Assembly (NCBI GenBank): GCA_005885165.1
Contig: VAXR01000068.1
Span: 1 to 25,764, forward strand
Direction of reading: 5' to 3'
DNA: 25,764 nucleotides
Source: Actinomycetota bacterium
GTDB taxonomy: Bacteria; Actinomycetota; Thermoleophilia; Solirubrobacterales; Thermoleophilaceae
In this document: piece after piece, positions 1 to 7,674 of the stretch
How positions within the stretch are numbered: the stretch's first letter is position 1
How the letters are laid out: every line of letters begins with the position of its first letter
Notes under the pieces: generated by a model
Told to the model about the DNA's origin: nothing
What the model saw: the letters and a program-made list of their open reading frames with translations, nothing else
The model's database searches: none
Made by a program: the position numbers and the translations under genes

Positions 1-920
1 ATCTTCTCCACGAGCAGACCGGTCTGGGACACGATCCCGCGCACGATCCGCCGGAACGCGTTCTCCTCCCGCTCGAGCGCAAGCCCGCCGGCAGCCAGCA
101 GCAGGGTGATGAACATGAGCGTGACCGTCACGGCGATCGCCGCCGCGAACGCCCCGAGCGGCGTCTTCCCGCCCTTCACCACGGTCGAATCCACGTGGAT
201 CGGGGTGCCGACCGCGTTGAGCACACCTGTCGCCAGCCCGAGGTTCTGGCGCGCGAGCACGGCGAAGTCGACCACCTGCTTCAGCCCTCGAAGCTCGGCC
301 GACCCCTTGGGCAGGTGCGAGGCGGTCGCCCTGAGCACCGACTCCGTCCGCCGCAGACCGAGGACGTCGAACGAGCTGCCCGCGAAGCTGAAGCTCCCGC
401 CGGTCGACAGCAGCCGGATGTAGGAGGCGGCGACCTGCGTGAACTTCTTGGCGAGCGCCGCGTTCGCATCCTGCACGCGCGCCTTGATCGTGTCCTCCAC
501 GAAGGTCTGCTTCGCCGGGTCCTCCGCGTTGTAGAAGACCTGCAGGTGCGGGGGACTGCTGCCTCCCGCCGTCGCCGCCTCGAGGTTCCGCGTGATGTCC
601 GGCGGGATGACGAGCGCGGCCAGCACGTCGCCGTCCCGGACCTTGCGGATCGCCTCGGCGCGGGAGTGCACCTTGACGGTCTTGATCGATTCGAAGAGGG
701 GCTTCGACTCCTTGGAGACGTTGACACGCTGTCCCCCGAGGTCGATCGTGTTGGCCGACGGCGGGACCTCGTTGAGGATCGCCACCCGCGGCTTGCTCGG
801 GCCACTCGTCACGGCGAAGCCCACGAGCGCGGCGATGAGGATCGGATAGAGGACGAGCATCGCCACCAAGAGCGGCGAGCGCCCCAGGATCCGCAGGTCC
901 TTCGCGAGGAGCCAGCGCAC
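1..920 (-). CDS. ABC-2 type transporter permease, 3' end beyond the window
   Basis: This is the membrane subunit of an ABC exporter paired with the ATPase immediately upstream. Translating the minus strand from a GTG at 920-918 gives an open frame to the window edge (306 codons seen). It starts MRWLLAKDLRILGRSPLLV and has a first membrane helix at about residues 15-38. A long, mostly soluble and presumably extracytoplasmic segment follows (about 40-265), and a second helix appears near 270-292. This N-terminal helix plus large loop is typical of ABC-2 / YhgE-Pip-like exporters. The GTG directly abuts the ATPase stop codon (TAG at 923-921) with no gap, so the two are probably translationally coupled. 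Substrate unknown. Remaining membrane helices and the C-terminus lie outside the window. Confidence 0.85.
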   Translation of the reverse strand, partial: MRWLLAKDLRILGRSPLLVAMLVLYPILIAALVGFAVTSGPSKPRVAILNEVPPSANTIDLGGQRVNVSKESKPLFESIKTVKVHSRAEAIRKVRDGDVLAALVIPPDITRNLEAATAGGSSPPHLQVFYNAEDPAKQTFVEDTIKARVQDANAALAKKFTQVAASYIRLLSTGGSFSFAGSSFDVLGLRRTESVLRATASHLPKGSAELRGLKQVVDFAVLARQNLGLATGVLNAVGTPIHVDSTVVKGGKTPLGAFAAAIAVTVTLMFITLLLAAGGLALEREENAFRRIVRGIVSQTGLLVEK

Positions 921-1667
921 CTAGTGCCCCCGCTGCCGCAGGAACGCCACGAACGCGGCCTCGAAGTCGCCGTGGCTGTCGCCTACCACGCGCTTCAGCT
1001 CGCGCGGGGAGCCAGAGAAGAGCCGCTCGCCGTCGGCGAGCACCACGACCTGCTGCGCGTGGCGCTCGGCCTCGGCGACGTCGTGCGTCGAGTACACGAC
1101 GGCCGTGCCCTCCCTCGCCAGGCCGAAGATGAACTGCCAGAGCCGCTCGCGCTGGCGCGGATCGAGCGCGGCGCTCGGCTCGTCGAGGAGGAGCACCGGC
1201 GGCTCCGAGAGGAGGCCGATCGCCACGTTGAGCCGCTGGCGGTTCCCGCCCGAGAGCGTGGAGGCGAGGTCGTTCGCGCGATCGCGGAGGTCGGCTTGGT
1301 CGAGCATCCGCCCGACGGCGGCCTCGGTGTCGGCGCAGCCGTCCAGCCGCGCGAATAGCCGCAGGTTCTCGGCCACCGTGAGCTTGCCGTAGAGCGAGGG
1401 CTGCTGCGGGACCCAACCGAGCCGGTCGGGCGCGGTGGCCACCGATCCCGCGTCGGCCGACTGGATGCCAGCCAGGATTGAGAGGAGCGTGGTCTTGCCC
1501 GCGCCATTCGGGCCGATCACCGCCACCAGCTCGCCCGGTCCCGCGGCGAGCGAGACGTCGCGGAGCGCCTCGCGACTGCCGAAGCGCTTCGAGAGGCCGG
1601 TCGCCTCCAGCACCGGGCTGGCGTGGGCCCCCGGCCGCGTCGTGACGGTCGCCGCCTCGTCGGGCAT
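921..1667 (-). CDS. ABC transporter ATP-binding protein
   Basis: This 248-residue ATPase subunit energises the adjacent ABC-2 permease. Visible motifs in order are Walker A GPNGAGKTT at about 52-60, the Q-loop around Q88-Q89 (WVPQQP), signature LSGGNRQR at about 138-145, Walker B VLLLDEPSAALD at about 158-169, and the switch histidine in YSTHD (H195). The open frame extends upstream to 1907 but overlaps the divergent phosphoesterase there. I therefore choose the ATG at 1667-1665, whose protein starts MPDEAATVTTRPG and leads straight into the ABC fold. A TACCGT box lies 7 nt before this ATG on the minus strand, which fits a leaderless transcript. The first ~17 residues look disordered. Substrate cannot be told from sequence. 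The domain is a type common in drug, lipid or antibiotic export. Confidence 0.93.
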   Translation of the reverse strand: MPDEAATVTTRPGAHASPVLEATGLSKRFGSREALRDVSLAAGPGELVAVIGPNGAGKTTLLSILAGIQSADAGSVATAPDRLGWVPQQPSLYGKLTVAENLRLFARLDGCADTEAAVGRMLDQADLRDRANDLASTLSGGNRQRLNVAIGLLSEPPVLLLDEPSAALDPRQRERLWQFIFGLAREGTAVVYSTHDVAEAERHAQQVVVLADGERLFSGSPRELKRVVGDSHGDFEAAFVAFLRQRGH

Positions 1668-1704
1668 CCGGGCAACGGTAGACGGGCTGGAATGATCCCG
1701 CCTC
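1668..1704. promoter_or_regulatory. Divergent promoter region between ABC exporter and ymdB-like gene
   Basis: Only 37 bp separate the two divergent start codons, leaving almost no room for leaders. On the minus strand TACCGT (1680-1675) sits 7 nt before the ATPase ATG. On the plus strand AATGAT (1691-1696) sits 8 nt before the phosphoesterase ATG. Both spacings fit leaderless transcription. The minus box matches TANNNT; the plus box is a weaker match (A at its first position). No convincing -35 or Shine-Dalgarno sequence is seen for either gene. Confidence 0.45.
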
Positions 1705-2487
1705 ATGCGCCTGCTGTTCGTGGGGGATGTCGTGGGGAGCCCAGGCCGCGCGGCCCTGCGCGCGCTGCTTCCGGATCTGCGCGCGCGCCACGAGCCCGAC
1801 TGGGTGGTGGTGAACGGCGAGAACGCCGCAGGCGGTCTCGGCATCACGCCCCCGCTGGCGCACGAGATGCTCGACGACCTCGGGGTCGACGCGCTGACGC
1901 TCGGCAACCACGCCTACCGCCACCGCGAGATGTACGAGCTGCTCGACACCGACGACCGGATCGTGCGCCCGGCGAACTACCCGAAGGGGAATCCCGGACG
2001 CGGCTACACGGTCATCGAGCGTGACGGCGCCCGCCTGGCGGTCGTGAACCTGATCGGGACCGTCTTCCTCGAGGCGGCGCGCTCGCCGTTCGCCGAGGCG
2101 GACGCGATCCTCGCCGAGCTCCGCGGCAAGGCCGACCACGTCCTGATCGACTTCCACGCCGAGGCCACGAGCGAGAAGATCGCGATGGGCTGGCACCTCG
2201 ACGGCCGGGCGACGGCCTGCGTCGGCACGCACACGCACGTGCCGACCGCCGACGCGCGCGTCCTGCCTGGAGGGACCGCCTACGTGTCAGACGTCGGTAT
2301 GACGGGAGCCCGCGGCGGCGTGATCGGCGTCAAGCGCGAGCAGGCGCTCGAGCGCTTCCGCACCTTGATGCCGATCCGGTTCGAGACCTCGCCTGACGAC
2401 CCGTGGCTAAACGGCGTGCTGATCGAGGCCGGCGACGACGGCCTGGCGACGGGGATCGAGCAGATCCTGCTGCCGGCGCCGAGCTAG
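1705..2487 (+). CDS. YmdB-family metallophosphoesterase
   Basis: This 260-residue protein belongs to the YmdB / TIGR00282 family of calcineurin-like phosphoesterases. Family members hydrolyse 2',3'-cyclic nucleotides in the cytoplasm and influence RNA turnover and multicellular behaviour in Bacillus. Metal-ligand motifs are all visible: GDVVGSPGR (D8), NGEN (37-40), GNH (67-69, N68/H69), DFHAEATSEK (H151) and GTHTHVPTAD (H176, H178). Length is normal for the family. The ATG at 1705 gives the canonical N-terminus MRLLFVGDVVG. The gene ends at TAG 2485-2487, and the convergent GtrA-like gene stops within the same CTAG tetramer. In many bacteria ymdB sits near rny (RNase Y); that gene is not in this window. 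Exact substrate here is inferred from the family. Confidence 0.93.
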   Translation: MRLLFVGDVVGSPGRAALRALLPDLRARHEPDWVVVNGENAAGGLGITPPLAHEMLDDLGVDALTLGNHAYRHREMYELLDTDDRIVRPANYPKGNPGRGYTVIERDGARLAVVNLIGTVFLEAARSPFAEADAILAELRGKADHVLIDFHAEATSEKIAMGWHLDGRATACVGTHTHVPTADARVLPGGTAYVSDVGMTGARGGVIGVKREQALERFRTLMPIRFETSPDDPWLNGVLIEAGDDGLATGIEQILLPAPS

Positions 2488-3020
2488 AACCGGCCCGGCT
2501 CGTCGCGCCGGAACGTCCACATCTTGTTGCCGATGAAGTTCAGCGGCGTGGCGGCCACGATCGAGATGGCCTGCGCGACGACGGTCGGCACGCTCGTCGT
2601 GGTGACGAGCAGCTGAAGGATCCCGAGCGCGAAGAGGAACGCCGTGATGCTCACCGCGAAGAAGCGGGCGGCCTGGAACCCCGCGTGGTGCTCGCGCGCG
2701 CCGTGCCCGCCGAAGGTCCAGTGGCGGTTCCACCAGAAGTTGTTGAAGAGCGCCACCACGAAGGCGATCGTGGCCGCGGCGATGTGGTGCAGGCCGAGCG
2801 CCTTGTTCGTGAGCGCGAACACGCACAGGTTCACGACGTAGCCGGACCCGCCGACCGTGCAGAACTTGAAGAGCTGCATCCAGTTGTGTGGGCGCCTTAT
2901 GCCGTGGCGCACGCGCGTGTGGAAGCGCACCGGCGCGTGCACACCCTGTGCTGTGGAGACGCTCGAGGGGGTGGTGGCCATGCGCGGCGGAGCCTGTGCT
3001 GTCGCCGTCTCTTCGGGCAT
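2484..3020 (-). CDS. GtrA-like membrane protein
   Basis: This 178-residue integral membrane protein of the GtrA/DPMS1 family is thought to help flip or present polyprenyl-linked sugars for cell-envelope glycosylation. After a ~45-residue polar N-terminus come four predicted helices. Family hallmarks are visible: FCTVGGSGYVVNL (helix 1), FVVALFNNFWWNRHWTF (helix 2 with the NNFxxNRxWTF motif) and a mirrored PLNFIGNKMWTFRR near the C-terminus. It is the last gene of a three-gene minus-strand operon; its ATG is only 5 nt after the stop of the phosphodiesterase gene. No Shine-Dalgarno is visible, so translational coupling is likely. The start at 3020 is the longest reasonable one. M14 or M48 would also keep the domain intact. 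Confidence 0.88.
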   Translation of the reverse strand: MPEETATAQAPPRMATTPSSVSTAQGVHAPVRFHTRVRHGIRRPHNWMQLFKFCTVGGSGYVVNLCVFALTNKALGLHHIAAATIAFVVALFNNFWWNRHWTFGGHGAREHHAGFQAARFFAVSITAFLFALGILQLLVTTTSVPTVVAQAISIVAATPLNFIGNKMWTFRRDEPGRF

Positions 3021-3025
3021 GGAGG

Positions 3026-4495
3026 TCAGGAGGGTAGCGAGAAGTGGTGAAGGACCAGCGGGGCAACATCAGCGATTGCCCACTGCTGGGGATGGCCGCC
3101 GGGTGGCGGATCCAGGCCACAGGTTATTAGGGCGCCGAGGGAATCGCCGCGCGAGAGGGCGCCGTGGCTGCCGCCGCCCACGTGGGCGATGCCGCCCCAG
3201 TCGACGAACTCCGAGCCGGACGACGCCGAGATCAGTAGATCGCCGGTGCGTGGGCCGTGCAGCGCCGACCAGAGGCGCCCGAGCGCAAGCGGGTACGACT
3301 CGCTCCTCACCCGGCCGTCGTCGGCTTCCAGGCCCAGCGCATCGACCTCGCCCTCCACGCTCCAGCTGTCGCCTCGCGCGTCGACGAGGTCGGAGCCGGG
3401 GGCGAAGCGGAGCTCGCCGCGCGGCGTAGAGACCACGGCTTCGTCGCGGTGAAGGCGGGCGATCACATCGACACCCTCCACACCCCCCAGGTCCCTGACG
3501 AGCCGCGGGATGTAACGCCGGCGCGCGGATCTGTCGAGCACGTAGATCTGCGCCGAGCGCTGCGCGGGGCAGACCGCGATCTGGGCCGAGGCCGGGTCCC
3601 CGTCCGGGGGCAGGACCTTCCAGGAGCTCAGCGCCTCGGCCAGGTTGACCCGCCGCTCGACCGCGACCTGCGAGTGGTCGCTCATGACGATCACCGCGTG
3701 GTCGTCGAGGAAATCGTCGGGACCGCCGGCGGCATGCATGATGCGCTCGAGCGCGCGGTCGGCGGACGCGATCGACGTGACCTGCGCGTACGGGCCGCGG
3801 CGGTGGGAGTAGCTGTCGTTGTCGGGGAGCGAGACCAGCATGAAGTCGAAGAGGTCGTGCTCGACGAGGTAGGAGCCCACGCAGCCCGTGTGCTGGTCGC
3901 GCAGGCCGGGCATCCCCAGGTTGGAGCGGCAGTCGGTGGTGCGCGAGGCGAACAGGTCGGCGTAGAAGAGCTCGTCCGGCCCCCACACCGGGTCGCGGAA
4001 TTGGCCGGCGACGTTCGCGAGCCGCAGCGGAACGCCCTCCCCGGAGATCGGGTGGCGCTTGCGGCCGCGATAGATCATGTAGGTGGTGCACGCGCTCCGC
4101 AGGTCGGCGTCGCCGAGGTGCTCGAAGAGCGTGCGCTCGGCGCGGTTCAGGTGGGCGAGGTTGAGGTTGTAGACGAGGTCGCGCAGCGAGCTGACGATCC
4201 CGAAGGTCCGGCTGGCCTCGAACGAGGAGCCGTACTCGACGTAGCGCTCCTCCCCGCGGTGGTACCAGTTCATCGACGGCACGTGGTGGCGCTCCGGCCC
4301 CACGCCCGTGGCGATCGTCGCCGCGGCCACCGGGGTCACGGACGGGAACGTCGAAACGCAGTCGCGGACGTAGGTGCCGCGTTCGATCAGCTTGGCGAGC
4401 ACGGGAGCGCGCTCGTGCTCGATCGCCCGGTCGAGCATCTCGGGCTTCAGCGCGTCGATGACCGCGAGGACGAGCTTCTTGGGCCGTCGCGTCAC
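3026..4495 (-). CDS. Alkaline phosphatase superfamily phosphodiesterase / nucleotide pyrophosphatase
   Basis: This 489-residue enzyme is related to type I phosphodiesterases / nucleotide pyrophosphatases (PF01663-like), a metal-dependent phospho- or sulfo-ester hydrolase. It begins VTRRPKKLVLAVIDALKPEML with the first metal aspartate D14. The nucleophile region is STFPSVTPVAAATIATGVGPERHHVP (probable Thr54), in the family pattern FPxxTxxxxxxxxTGxxPxxH. Further metal motifs are DNDSYSHRRG, MSDHSQ and GGGSHGALSRG, and the end (DVAPLVLHHF) is the usual C-terminal helix of the fold. I chose the GTG at 4495 because it overlaps the upstream stop in a GTGA tetramer and the conserved domain begins at once. 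The open frame upstream of it is arginine-rich shadow sequence. No signal peptide is seen, so it is likely cytoplasmic. Natural substrate unknown. Confidence 0.87.
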   Translation of the reverse strand: MTRRPKKLVLAVIDALKPEMLDRAIEHERAPVLAKLIERGTYVRDCVSTFPSVTPVAAATIATGVGPERHHVPSMNWYHRGEERYVEYGSSFEASRTFGIVSSLRDLVYNLNLAHLNRAERTLFEHLGDADLRSACTTYMIYRGRKRHPISGEGVPLRLANVAGQFRDPVWGPDELFYADLFASRTTDCRSNLGMPGLRDQHTGCVGSYLVEHDLFDFMLVSLPDNDSYSHRRGPYAQVTSIASADRALERIMHAAGGPDDFLDDHAVIVMSDHSQVAVERRVNLAEALSSWKVLPPDGDPASAQIAVCPAQRSAQIYVLDRSARRRYIPRLVRDLGGVEGVDVIARLHRDEAVVSTPRGELRFAPGSDLVDARGDSWSVEGEVDALGLEADDGRVRSESYPLALGRLWSALHGPRTGDLLISASSGSEFVDWGGIAHVGGGSHGALSRGDSLGALITCGLDPPPGGHPQQWAIADVAPLVLHHFSLPS

Positions 4496-5088
4496 CGGAG
4501 GACGCGGAGACCCTCGTACTTCCGCTCGCCTCCGCCGCGGGCGCGCACGATCAAGACGACGAAGGCCACGACGCCGGCGATCCCGACCGGCGGAAGCGCG
4601 ATCGACAGTCCCGCGAGAGCGAGAGCGATGCCGTCCGCGTAGACATCGAGCAGGCTCGCGGCGCCGCTGCCTTCGAGGCGGCGGCGCGCCCGGCCGAACA
4701 GCGCGGCGACGGCCGCGTAGCCGAGCGCGGCGCACGCGACCCCCGCGATGAGCCCCGGCCAGCCCTCGTGATGCCCGCCCGCGAGCGAGCCCGCGAACAG
4801 GAGCGCTCCGAGCGCCAGCGCGACGGCGGCCAGGCCGAGCGCGAGCGGGTCGCGCCCCTCCGGCCTGCGCGCGCCCCGCCCCCGATCCACGGCGTACGCC
4901 AGGACGGCCAGCGCCAGGACGGCGGCCAGGAAGGTCGGGGTCTCGAGGAAGTGGTAGTCGGTCCGGTCGAAGTTGATCCCGATGTTCCCGCGCGCCAGGG
5001 CCCCGGCCAGGAGCGGCGGCAGGAACGGACGCACGCCGCTCGCCGAGGCGAGCCCTGCGCCCTTGCCGATGTCGAGGAAGAGGCTCAT
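4492..5088 (-). CDS. DUF4126 family membrane protein
   Basis: This 198-residue multi-pass membrane protein matches the DUF4126 family. The N-terminus MSLFLDIGKGAGLASASGVRPFLPPLLAGALAR is the family signature. Predicted helices lie at about 21-35, 50-68, 78-98, 108-130 and 150-185. The ATG at 5088 is preferred over an in-frame start six codons upstream because it gives the family N-terminus. It heads a minus-strand operon with the phosphodiesterase (4-nt GTGA overlap) and GtrA-like protein. Function of DUF4126 is not established. The association with a phosphodiesterase and a GtrA flippase-like protein suggests an envelope role, which is inference only. Confidence 0.85.
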   Translation of the reverse strand: MSLFLDIGKGAGLASASGVRPFLPPLLAGALARGNIGINFDRTDYHFLETPTFLAAVLALAVLAYAVDRGRGARRPEGRDPLALGLAAVALALGALLFAGSLAGGHHEGWPGLIAGVACAALGYAAVAALFGRARRRLEGSGAASLLDVYADGIALALAGLSIALPPVGIAGVVAFVVLIVRARGGGERKYEGLRVLR

Positions 5089-5133
5089 TGTCGAACGGCG
5101 CGGCACACCCGGGAAGCGAGCCCGCGCCCCCGG

Positions 5134-5280
5134 TAGGCTCAGGTGGTCATGACGATAGACGACGACCCTCGCGGACAGGAGTCGCGCGGAGGCGGGGGCC
5201 CGGGTGGGGGAGCACGCGGGGGAGATGGTCCCCGCGGCGCGCGAGACAGGGGAACGATCGGAAGGAGCGAAATCACCGCC
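5134..5280 (+). promoter_or_regulatory. Promoter and structured leader upstream of the aminotransferase
   Basis: A TAGGCT box (5134-5139) lies 9 nt before an in-frame ATG at 5149. Downstream, CGCGGGG (5215-5221) and CCCCGCG (5230-5236) form a perfect 7-bp stem with an 8-nt loop. A purine-rich GGAAGGAG (5260-5267) lies 13 nt before the preferred ATG at 5281. Either the transcript has a structured ~130-nt leader or the protein is leaderless from 5149 with a glycine-rich extension. The sequence does not decide between these. Confidence 0.4.
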
Positions 5281-6681
5281 ATGGCGCGACCGCGCTCCAC
5301 GACACGCGATCTCGAGCGCTACGCGGGCCTGTTTGCCTCACGCACGCGCGTGATGAAGTCCTCGGCGATGCGCGACATGATGGCCATCACCGCGCGTCCC
5401 GAGGTGATCTCGCTGGCGGGCGGGCTCCCCGACACGAGCAGCTTCCCGCCCGAGACGTTCGCCGCCATGGCGGAGCGCATCGCCCACCACTCGTGCGCAC
5501 GGGCGCTCCAGTACGGGCCGACGGAGGGCCTCGACGAGGCGAAGGAGTGCATCGTCGAGGTGATGGCGGCAGAGGACATGAAGGTCGACCCCGACGACCT
5601 GATCGTTACGACGGGCGGGCAGCAGGTGATCGACCTCGTCACGAAGACGCTGATCGATCCCGGCGACGTGATCATCGCCGAGGGCCCGACCTACCCCGGG
5701 GCGGTCCCAACGTTCTCCTCGTACGAGGCCGACGTCGTCCACATCGACACCGACTCCGACGGCATGCGGATCGAACGCCTGGAGGAGGTGCTCGACCGGC
5801 TCGCCCGCGAAGGCCGCCGGCCCAAGTTCGTCTACACCGTGCCGAGCTTCCAGAACCCCGCCGGCGTGACGATGTCGGTCCCGCGCCGCCAGCGACTGGT
5901 CGAGATCGCGCACGAGCGCGAGCTGCTGATCCTCGAGGACAACCCGTACGGCATGCTGCGCTACGAGGGCTCCCCGAGGCCGACGCTCCGCTCGCTCGAC
6001 GGCGGCGTGTACGTGATGTACCTCGGGACCTTCTCGAAGATCCTCTCCCCCGGTATCCGGCTCGGCTGGGTCGCGGCCCCGCCGCCGGTGCTCGAGAAGA
6101 TCAACCTCGGCAAGCAGGCGGCCGACCTCTGCACCTCGACGCTCACGCAGCTGCTCGTACGGGCGTACTTCGACGAGGGGATCTGGCGCGACTACATCGA
6201 GTCGCTGAACGAGATCTACCGGGCCCGGCGCGACGCCATGCTCGATGCGCTCGCCGAGTTCTTCCCGCGCCAGGCCGAGTGGACGCGCCCCGGCGGCGGC
6301 CTGTTCATCTGGGTCACGCTGCCCGACTTCATCGACACGACCGACCTGCTGGCGCGCGCCCTGCGGGAGAACGTGGCGTTCGTCCCCGGCGAGGGCGCGT
6401 ACCTGGACGGCCGCGGCCGCAACTCGATGCGTCTCAACTTCTCCGCCTCGGACGAGGACACGATCAGGGAGGGCGTGCGCCGTATCGGCGAGGTGGTGGC
6501 CGAGCAGGTCGCGCTCTACGGCACGCTCACCGGCGACGACCGGGCGGCCGCCGCCGAGCGCGCCCGTCCGCGGGCGACGCCGCCCGAATCCTCCGGGGAT
6601 GCCGCGGAGGAGGAGGGCACGGCGCGCGTCGTGCCGATGCCGCGCCGCCGCACCGGCGAGGGCCGCGCCCACACGTCATGA
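5281..6681 (+). CDS. PLP-dependent aminotransferase, class I/II (2-aminoadipate aminotransferase-like)
   Basis: This 466-residue fold-type I aminotransferase resembles LysN / 2-aminoadipate transaminases and the catalytic half of MocR proteins, but has no N-terminal winged-helix domain. Visible motifs are ISLAGGLPDTSSFP, YGPTEG, TTGGQQVIDL, EGPTYPGAV, PSFQNPAG (substrate/PLP aspartate loop), EDNPYGMLRYEG, the PLP-lysine motif YLGTFSKILSPGIRLGW, and the C-terminal carboxylate-binding MRLNFSASDE. The in-frame region upstream (5143-5280) would add a glycine/arginine-rich extension unlike the family, so I use ATG 5281, which has a GGAAGGAG 13 nt upstream. A leaderless start at 5149 remains possible. 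The last ~50 residues are low-complexity. The stop overlaps the ddl start (ATGA). Amino-acid substrate uncertain. Confidence 0.9.
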   Translation: MARPRSTTRDLERYAGLFASRTRVMKSSAMRDMMAITARPEVISLAGGLPDTSSFPPETFAAMAERIAHHSCARALQYGPTEGLDEAKECIVEVMAAEDMKVDPDDLIVTTGGQQVIDLVTKTLIDPGDVIIAEGPTYPGAVPTFSSYEADVVHIDTDSDGMRIERLEEVLDRLAREGRRPKFVYTVPSFQNPAGVTMSVPRRQRLVEIAHERELLILEDNPYGMLRYEGSPRPTLRSLDGGVYVMYLGTFSKILSPGIRLGWVAAPPPVLEKINLGKQAADLCTSTLTQLLVRAYFDEGIWRDYIESLNEIYRARRDAMLDALAEFFPRQAEWTRPGGGLFIWVTLPDFIDTTDLLARALRENVAFVPGEGAYLDGRGRNSMRLNFSASDEDTIREGVRRIGEVVAEQVALYGTLTGDDRAAAAERARPRATPPESSGDAAEEEGTARVVPMPRRRTGEGRAHTS

Positions 6682-7643
6682 GCAAGGTCGCCGTCCTGAA
6701 GGGCGGGACCTCGCTCGAGCGGCAGGTGTCGCTTCGCTCGGGGGCGCGCGTCGAGGACGCGCTCGAGCGCCTCGGCCACGAGGTTGTCTCGATCGACGTG
6801 GGGGCCGACCTGATCGAGCGCCTGCGTGCCGCGGCGCCCGACGCCGCGTTCATCGCGCTCCACGGGCGGGACGGCGAGGACGGCACCGTCCAGGAGCTCC
6901 TCGAGATCCTCGGGATCCCGTACACCGGCTCGGGGATCCTCGCCTGCATCCGCTCGATCGACAAGGTCCTCGCCAAGCACCTGCTCGTCGAGGCGGGCAT
7001 CCCCACACCCGAGTTCTTCGCCTTCAGCGAGACGGCCTTCCGGCAGCTGGGCGCGGCCGACACGCTGCAGGCGATCGAGGAGCGGCTCGACTTCCCGATC
7101 GTCGTGAAGCCCGCGTCGGGCGGCTCGGCGCTCGGGATCAAGTTCGCGCGGACCGCGGCCGACGTGCCCGGCTGCCTCGTCTCCGCCTTCTCCTACGACC
7201 AGAAGGTCCTGCTCGAGCGGCACGTGGCGGGCCGGGACCTCGCGGTGTCGATCGTCGACGGGCCGGGCGGGCCAAGCCCGCTGCCGATCGTGGAGGCCGT
7301 CCCGCGCGAGGAGGACTTCTACGACTTCGAGGCCCGCTACGAGATCGGGCGCACCGAGTTCATCTGCCCCGCGCGGATCAGCGAGGAGCACACGGAGCGC
7401 GCCCACGCGCTTGCGGTGGCCGTCTACAAGCTGCTCGGGCTCTCCGGCTTCGGGCGCGTCGACCTGATGCTCGACGAGGCCGCCGGCGAGCTCCAGATCC
7501 TCGAGGCGAATGCGATCCCCGGGCTGACCGAGACGAGCCTGCTGCCGCAGGCCGCCGAAGCCGACGGCACCGAGTTCGACGCGCTGATCGGCCGCATCCT
7601 GGAGCTGGCCCTGGAGGGACGAGCGTCGGCGGCGAAGGTGTAG
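6678..7643 (+). CDS. ddl: D-alanine--D-alanine ligase
   Basis: This 321-residue ATP-grasp ligase condenses two D-alanines for peptidoglycan precursor synthesis in the cytoplasm. The N-terminal substrate motif GGTSLERQVSLRSG (near 9-22; the glutamate before RQVS is conserved), the HGRDGEDGTVQ motif (62-72) and the YTGSG motif (82-86) are typical. The ATP-grasp part shows FPIVVKPASGGSALGI and LLERHVAGRDLAVSI. An omega-loop tyrosine lies in FYDFEARYEIG, which favours D-Ala over D-lactate as second substrate. LQILEANAIPGLTETSLLPQ carries the Mg-ligating asparagine. The ATG overlaps the aminotransferase stop by 4 nt, so the two genes form a coupled pair. A larger open frame beginning at 5088 is only antisense-like shadow before 6678. 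Its pairing with an aminotransferase is unusual for ddl, so a ddl paralogue with another D-amino-acid substrate is possible. Confidence 0.92.
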   Translation: MSKVAVLKGGTSLERQVSLRSGARVEDALERLGHEVVSIDVGADLIERLRAAAPDAAFIALHGRDGEDGTVQELLEILGIPYTGSGILACIRSIDKVLAKHLLVEAGIPTPEFFAFSETAFRQLGAADTLQAIEERLDFPIVVKPASGGSALGIKFARTAADVPGCLVSAFSYDQKVLLERHVAGRDLAVSIVDGPGGPSPLPIVEAVPREEDFYDFEARYEIGRTEFICPARISEEHTERAHALAVAVYKLLGLSGFGRVDLMLDEAAGELQILEANAIPGLTETSLLPQAAEADGTEFDALIGRILELALEGRASAAKV

Positions 7644-7656
7644 GGAGCCGGCGCTC

Positions 7657-7674
7657 CGCGGAATTACATCCGCG
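7657..7674 (+). terminator. Short GC hairpin just after ddl
   Basis: CGCGGA (7657-7662) and TCCGCG (7669-7674) form a perfect 6-bp stem with loop ATTACA, 13 nt after the ddl stop. No U-tract follows, so it is at best a weak or Rho-assisted terminator. A competing 5-bp hairpin, GGAGC/GCTCC at 7644-7657, overlaps its first base. Confidence 0.35.

Noticed and set aside
195..1358. 387-residue plus-strand open frame opposite the ABC genes
   Set aside because: Arg/Glu/Asp/His-rich composition typical of antisense shadows in GC-rich DNA; the minus strand encodes clear ABC transporter motifs.
5088..7643. 851-residue open frame across the aminotransferase and ddl
   Set aside because: Only the part from 6678 is a real protein (Ddl). 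The upstream part is an alternative-frame shadow of the aminotransferase with Arg/Pro/Gly-rich nonsense.
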